The notes under the pieces: generated by a model
What the model was told of the DNA's origin: nothing
Seen by the model: only the letters and a program-made list of their open reading frames with translations
Databases searched by the model: none
Translations under genes and position numbers: made by a program
DNA from: Streptomyces sp. NBC_00523
GTDB taxonomy: Bacteria > Actinomycetota > Actinomycetes > Streptomycetales > Streptomycetaceae
Assembly: GCF_036346615.1 (NCBI RefSeq)
Contig: NZ_CP107836.1
Coordinates: forward strand, 1,488,001 to 1,552,000
DNA: 64,000 nucleotides
Reading direction: 5' to 3'
Part shown: positions 61,485 to 64,000 of the stretch, in pieces
How positions within the stretch are numbered: the stretch's first letter is position 1
How the letters are laid out: every line of letters starts with the position of its first letter

Positions 61485-62558
61485 TCAGCGGGCCAGTTCG
61501 TCGTAGACCGCGAGCACCTGGGCCACCGTGTCGTCCTCGGTCGGCCAACTCGCCGCCTGCCGCAGGCCCTCGGCGGCCAGCCGGTCCCGCTCGGCGGGGT
61601 CCCCGAGCAGCCGGGCCACCTCGGCGGCCAGCGCCTCGCCGTTCGCGTACGGCACGAGGACGGCGGCGTCCCCCACGAGTTCGGGCGTGCCGCCGACCGC
61701 CGTGGCGACCAGGGGCACCCCGGCCCGCAGCGCCTGCTGGGCGGAGGTCGAGCGGGACTCCCAGCGGCTGGGCAGGACGGCGACGTCGGCGGCGGCCAGG
61801 ACGGCGGCGGCGTCGGACCGGTCGCCGAGCAGTTCGACGGGCAGGCCCTCGGCCGTGATCCGCCGCCGCAGGGCCGCCCGTTCCCGCCCCTCGCCGACGA
61901 CGGCCACCAGCGGTACGGGGTCGAGCAGGCGCCAAACGGCCGCCGCGTCGAGCAGGGTGTCGTAGCCGTGGTGCGGGACGAGCGTGCCGAGCGCGACGAT
62001 CAACGGGCGCTCCACCGCGCCCAGTTCGGCGCGGACCTTGGCGGCGGGCGGCCCGGCCGGGCGCGGCGTCCTGGGGGCGGCGACGGGCGCGAGCCGGGCG
62101 TCGCGGGCGCCCCGGGCGCGCGCCCGGTCGACCAGGTCGGACGAGGTGGCGAGCACGACGGCCGCCGCGCGCACGGCCCTTCGCTCCAGGAGGTGCAGCA
62201 GCCGGCGGCGGGCCCCTTCGGCGTGGGACCGGGTGTGCCAGGTGACGACCAGGGGGACGGGCCGGCGGCCGATCGCCAGGGCGGCCCGTACGGCGGCGTG
62301 CAGTCCGTGCGCGTGGACGACGTCCGCGTCGGCGCAGGCGGCGCGCAGGGCCGCGACGGCCGCCGGGTCGCTGCGCCGGGGCACCGGCGCGAAGTGGGCG
62401 CCGGTGGCGGCGAAGTCGTGGATGCGGTCCAGCGCGGCCGGCGCGCAGACGGTGACCCGCACGCCCCGGGCGACCAGCCCGGCGGCCAGCGAACCGGCGT
62501 GCGTGCTGCTGCCGGCACTGCCGCCGCCGACTACCTGGACCGTGCGCAGCTGTGACAC
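61485..62558 (-). CDS. GT4-type glycosyltransferase
   Basis: 357 residues with the GT-B fold. An N-terminal domain starts VQVVGGGSAGSSTHAGSLAAGL; the C-terminal donor domain has ALGTLVPHHGYDTLLDA and PSRWESRSTSAQQALRAGVP. The usual E-x7-E donor motif reads E-x7-Q, an altered second acid. Adds a sugar, perhaps in envelope or storage-sugar synthesis; donor and acceptor unknown. GTG at 62558 is chosen (GGGAG about nine bases upstream); the frame continues 26 codons further up. Confidence 0.85.
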   Translation of the reverse strand: MSQLRTVQVVGGGSAGSSTHAGSLAAGLVARGVRVTVCAPAALDRIHDFAATGAHFAPVPRRSDPAAVAALRAACADADVVHAHGLHAAVRAALAIGRRPVPLVVTWHTRSHAEGARRRLLHLLERRAVRAAAVVLATSSDLVDRARARGARDARLAPVAAPRTPRPAGPPAAKVRAELGAVERPLIVALGTLVPHHGYDTLLDAAAVWRLLDPVPLVAVVGEGRERAALRRRITAEGLPVELLGDRSDAAAVLAAADVAVLPSRWESRSTSAQQALRAGVPLVATAVGGTPELVGDAAVLVPYANGEALAAEVARLLGDPAERDRLAAEGLRQAASWPTEDDTVAQVLAVYDELAR

Positions 62559-62686
62559 GTCGATGTGCTCCCGGGGCTCCCGAGTCGGGGGTACGAACAC
62601 CGCCAAGGATGCCAGTCCGTACGCACGTTCCGGCACGACGGAACCGTAACTCCGGGGCTCACCACGACAAATCGGACGGCCGACAC

Positions 62687-62700
62687 CACCCGCACGGGTG
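62687..62700. repeat. Small perfect palindrome CACCCG-CA-CGGGTG
   Basis: A 14-base palindrome between recN and the glycosyltransferase, about 130 bp upstream of the latter. Possible operator. Confidence 0.3.
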
Positions 62701-62728
62701 AAAGTCTGTACGGCACCACGACACCCGT

Positions 62729-62760
62729 ACGGCCGGGGCGCGCGGACGCGCCCCGGCCGT
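62729..62760 (-). terminator. Terminator after recN
   Basis: Perfect 14-bp stem ACGGCCGGGGCGCG with loop CGGA, six bases after the recN stop. Confidence 0.8.
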
Positions 62761-62765
62761 CACGG

Positions 62766-64000
62766 CTATCCGTCGGCGCGGGCCGTGGCGAGCAGTTCCT
62801 CGGCGTGGGCGCGGGCCGTCTCGGAGTCCTCCTGGCCCGCGAGCATCCGGGACAGCTCCCGCACCCGGTCCTCGCCCTCCAGGACGGTGACCCCGCTGCT
62901 GGTCACCGAGCCATCCACGGTCTTCTCGACCAGCAGCTGCCGATCCGCGAACGCGGCCACCTGCGGCAGGTGCGTGACGACGACGACCTGGGCGGACTTC
63001 GCCAGCTTCGCGAGCCGCCGCCCGACCTCGACGGCCGCCTTGCCACCGACGCCCGCGTCGACCTCGTCGAAGAGGTACGTGGGCACGGGGTCGGAGCCCG
63101 CGAAGACCACCTCGACCGCGAGCATCACCCGGGACAGCTCACCGCCCGAGGCGCCCTTGGCGATGGGCCGGGGCTGGGCGCCGGGGTGCGGGGCGAGGAG
63201 CAGTTCGACCTCGTCGGCGCCGGACGGGCCGTAGGCCACGTTGCGGCCGCCGATCTCGATGCCGGACGCCTCGTCCGCCGCGTCGGTCTGCCGGATGTCG
63301 AAGGACACCCGGGCGTGCGGCATGGCCAGGGACGCCAGCTCCTCGGTCACCGCCTCCGCGAAGGACGCGGCGGCGGCCGTCCGGGCGTCGGTCAACGCCT
63401 GCCCGAGGCCGGAGAGTTCGGCGCGCAGGGCGTCCCGCTCGGCGGTCAGCTCCCCGATCCGGTCGTCGTCGCCCTCCAGCTCGGTGAGCCGGTCCGCGCC
63501 CTCCTGCGCCCAGGCGAGTACGGCAGTGATGTCCTCGCCGTACTTGCGGGTGAGGGCGGTGAGCGCGGCGCGCCGCTCCTCGACGGCGGCGAGCCGCAGC
63601 GGGTCGGCGTCGAGCTGGTCCGCGTAACCGGACAGTTCGCCGGAGACGTCCGCGAGCAGGATGAAGATCTCGCCGACCCGGTCCGCGAGCGAGGCGAGCG
63701 CCGGGTCGTGCGAGCGCACCCCGTCGAGGGCCTGCCGGGCGGCGGCCACCACGGTCGTGGCGTCCAGGGCCTCCGGGTCCTCCGGGTTGCCGGCCAGCGC
63801 GGTGTGCGCGAGGGCGGCGGCGGAGGCGAGCGCGTCGGCGTGGCCGAGCCGCTGGGCCTCGGCGGCCAGCTCGGTGTCCTCCCCGGGCAGGGGTTCGACG
63901 GCGGCGATCTCGTTAAGGCCGAAGCGCAGGAGGTCGGCCTCCTGGGCGCGTTCGCGGGCGCGCGTCGTCAGCTCGTCCAGCTCCGCCGCGACGTCCCGCA
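62766..64000 (-). CDS. recN: DNA repair ATPase RecN (N-terminus beyond window)
   Basis: The frame runs to the right edge, so only the C-terminal 411 codons or so of about 570 are seen. Coiled-coil helices (TELEGDDDRIGELTAERDALR) lead to the SMC-type ATPase head: signature GASGGELSRV, Walker B TYLFDEVDAGVGG, D-loop and VVVTHLPQVAAFADR. Works in double-strand break repair. Its start and any LexA box lie outside. Confidence 0.95.
   Translation of the reverse strand, partial: RDVAAELDELTTRARERAQEADLLRFGLNEIAAVEPLPGEDTELAAEAQRLGHADALASAAALAHTALAGNPEDPEALDATTVVAAARQALDGVRSHDPALASLADRVGEIFILLADVSGELSGYADQLDADPLRLAAVEERRAALTALTRKYGEDITAVLAWAQEGADRLTELEGDDDRIGELTAERDALRAELSGLGQALTDARTAAAASFAEAVTEELASLAMPHARVSFDIRQTDAADEASGIEIGGRNVAYGPSGADEVELLLAPHPGAQPRPIAKGASGGELSRVMLAVEVVFAGSDPVPTYLFDEVDAGVGGKAAVEVGRRLAKLAKSAQVVVVTHLPQVAAFADRQLLVEKTVDGSVTSSGVTVLEGEDRVRELSRMLAGQEDSETARAHAEELLATARADG

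Overview
The base composition (very high G+C, with third codon positions almost always G or C), the GTG starts, the leaderless promoters and the gene families all point to a Streptomyces chromosome. From memory, the order of recognisable genes runs parallel to the S. coelicolor interval from about SCO1706 (aldehyde dehydrogenase) to about SCO1780 (recN). This is synteny by recollection and was not checked by a search. The window is chromosomal core to sub-core. I see no insertion sequence, prophage, integrase, tRNA, rRNA or CRISPR array.

Left part (1-30.2 kb), accessory metabolism and secretion: an aldehyde dehydrogenase cut by the left edge; an orphan sugar-type ABC ATPase; a TetR regulator; and a tightly overlapping operon of beta-helix membrane protein, cupredoxin-like lipoprotein and polytopic membrane protein of unknown role. 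Next come homogentisate dioxygenase with a GntR/UTRA regulator, a stand-alone type ISP specificity-domain protein, and a TetR gene with its own operator. Then two secreted esterase/lipase genes share an upstream element. Between them lie a GntR/GNAT/DUF402 group and a methyltransferase-Nudix fusion. An error-prone replication operon (dnaE2 plus an ImuB-like Y-family protein) sits behind a near-perfect LexA box. After it come two membrane-associated proteins of unknown function, a secreted phospholipase A2, a chymotrypsin-like protease, a DUF1684 protein with two LLM flavin monooxygenases, an orphan cysteine-type leader peptide, and a DUF5685 protein with an extraordinary Cys-rich tail.

Middle (30.5-37.6 kb): a second-type SepF, glutaryl-CoA dehydrogenase behind an operator matching that of the left-edge aldehyde dehydrogenase, a DHA2 efflux pump, a PAP2 phosphatase, an I78-type inhibitor and two conserved proteins of unknown function.

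Right part (37.7-64 kb) resembles a conserved actinobacterial housekeeping island, which I recall in M. tuberculosis as recN ... pyrG, Nudix, xerD, parA, scpA, scpB, rluB, cmk, der. Here it reads, from right to left, recN, a glycosyltransferase, a sulfurtransferase, a GH15 enzyme, pyrG, Nudix, a STAND/TPR protein, ald, parA, a DNA-binding-like partner, scpA, scpB, rluB, then an NAD-salvage cassette, then aroH, tyrA, cmk, plsC and der. The NAD-salvage cassette (pnuC, nadR-like, nrtR-like, ADP-ribosylglycohydrolase and a polymerase-beta-type nucleotidyltransferase, with a second such nucleotidyltransferase convergent to it) lies between rluB and aroH. It is headed by a striking palindrome over the pnuC promoter and is the most coherent candidate system in the window. 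Most convergent gene pairs are separated by long perfect hairpins, the largest with a 28-bp stem.
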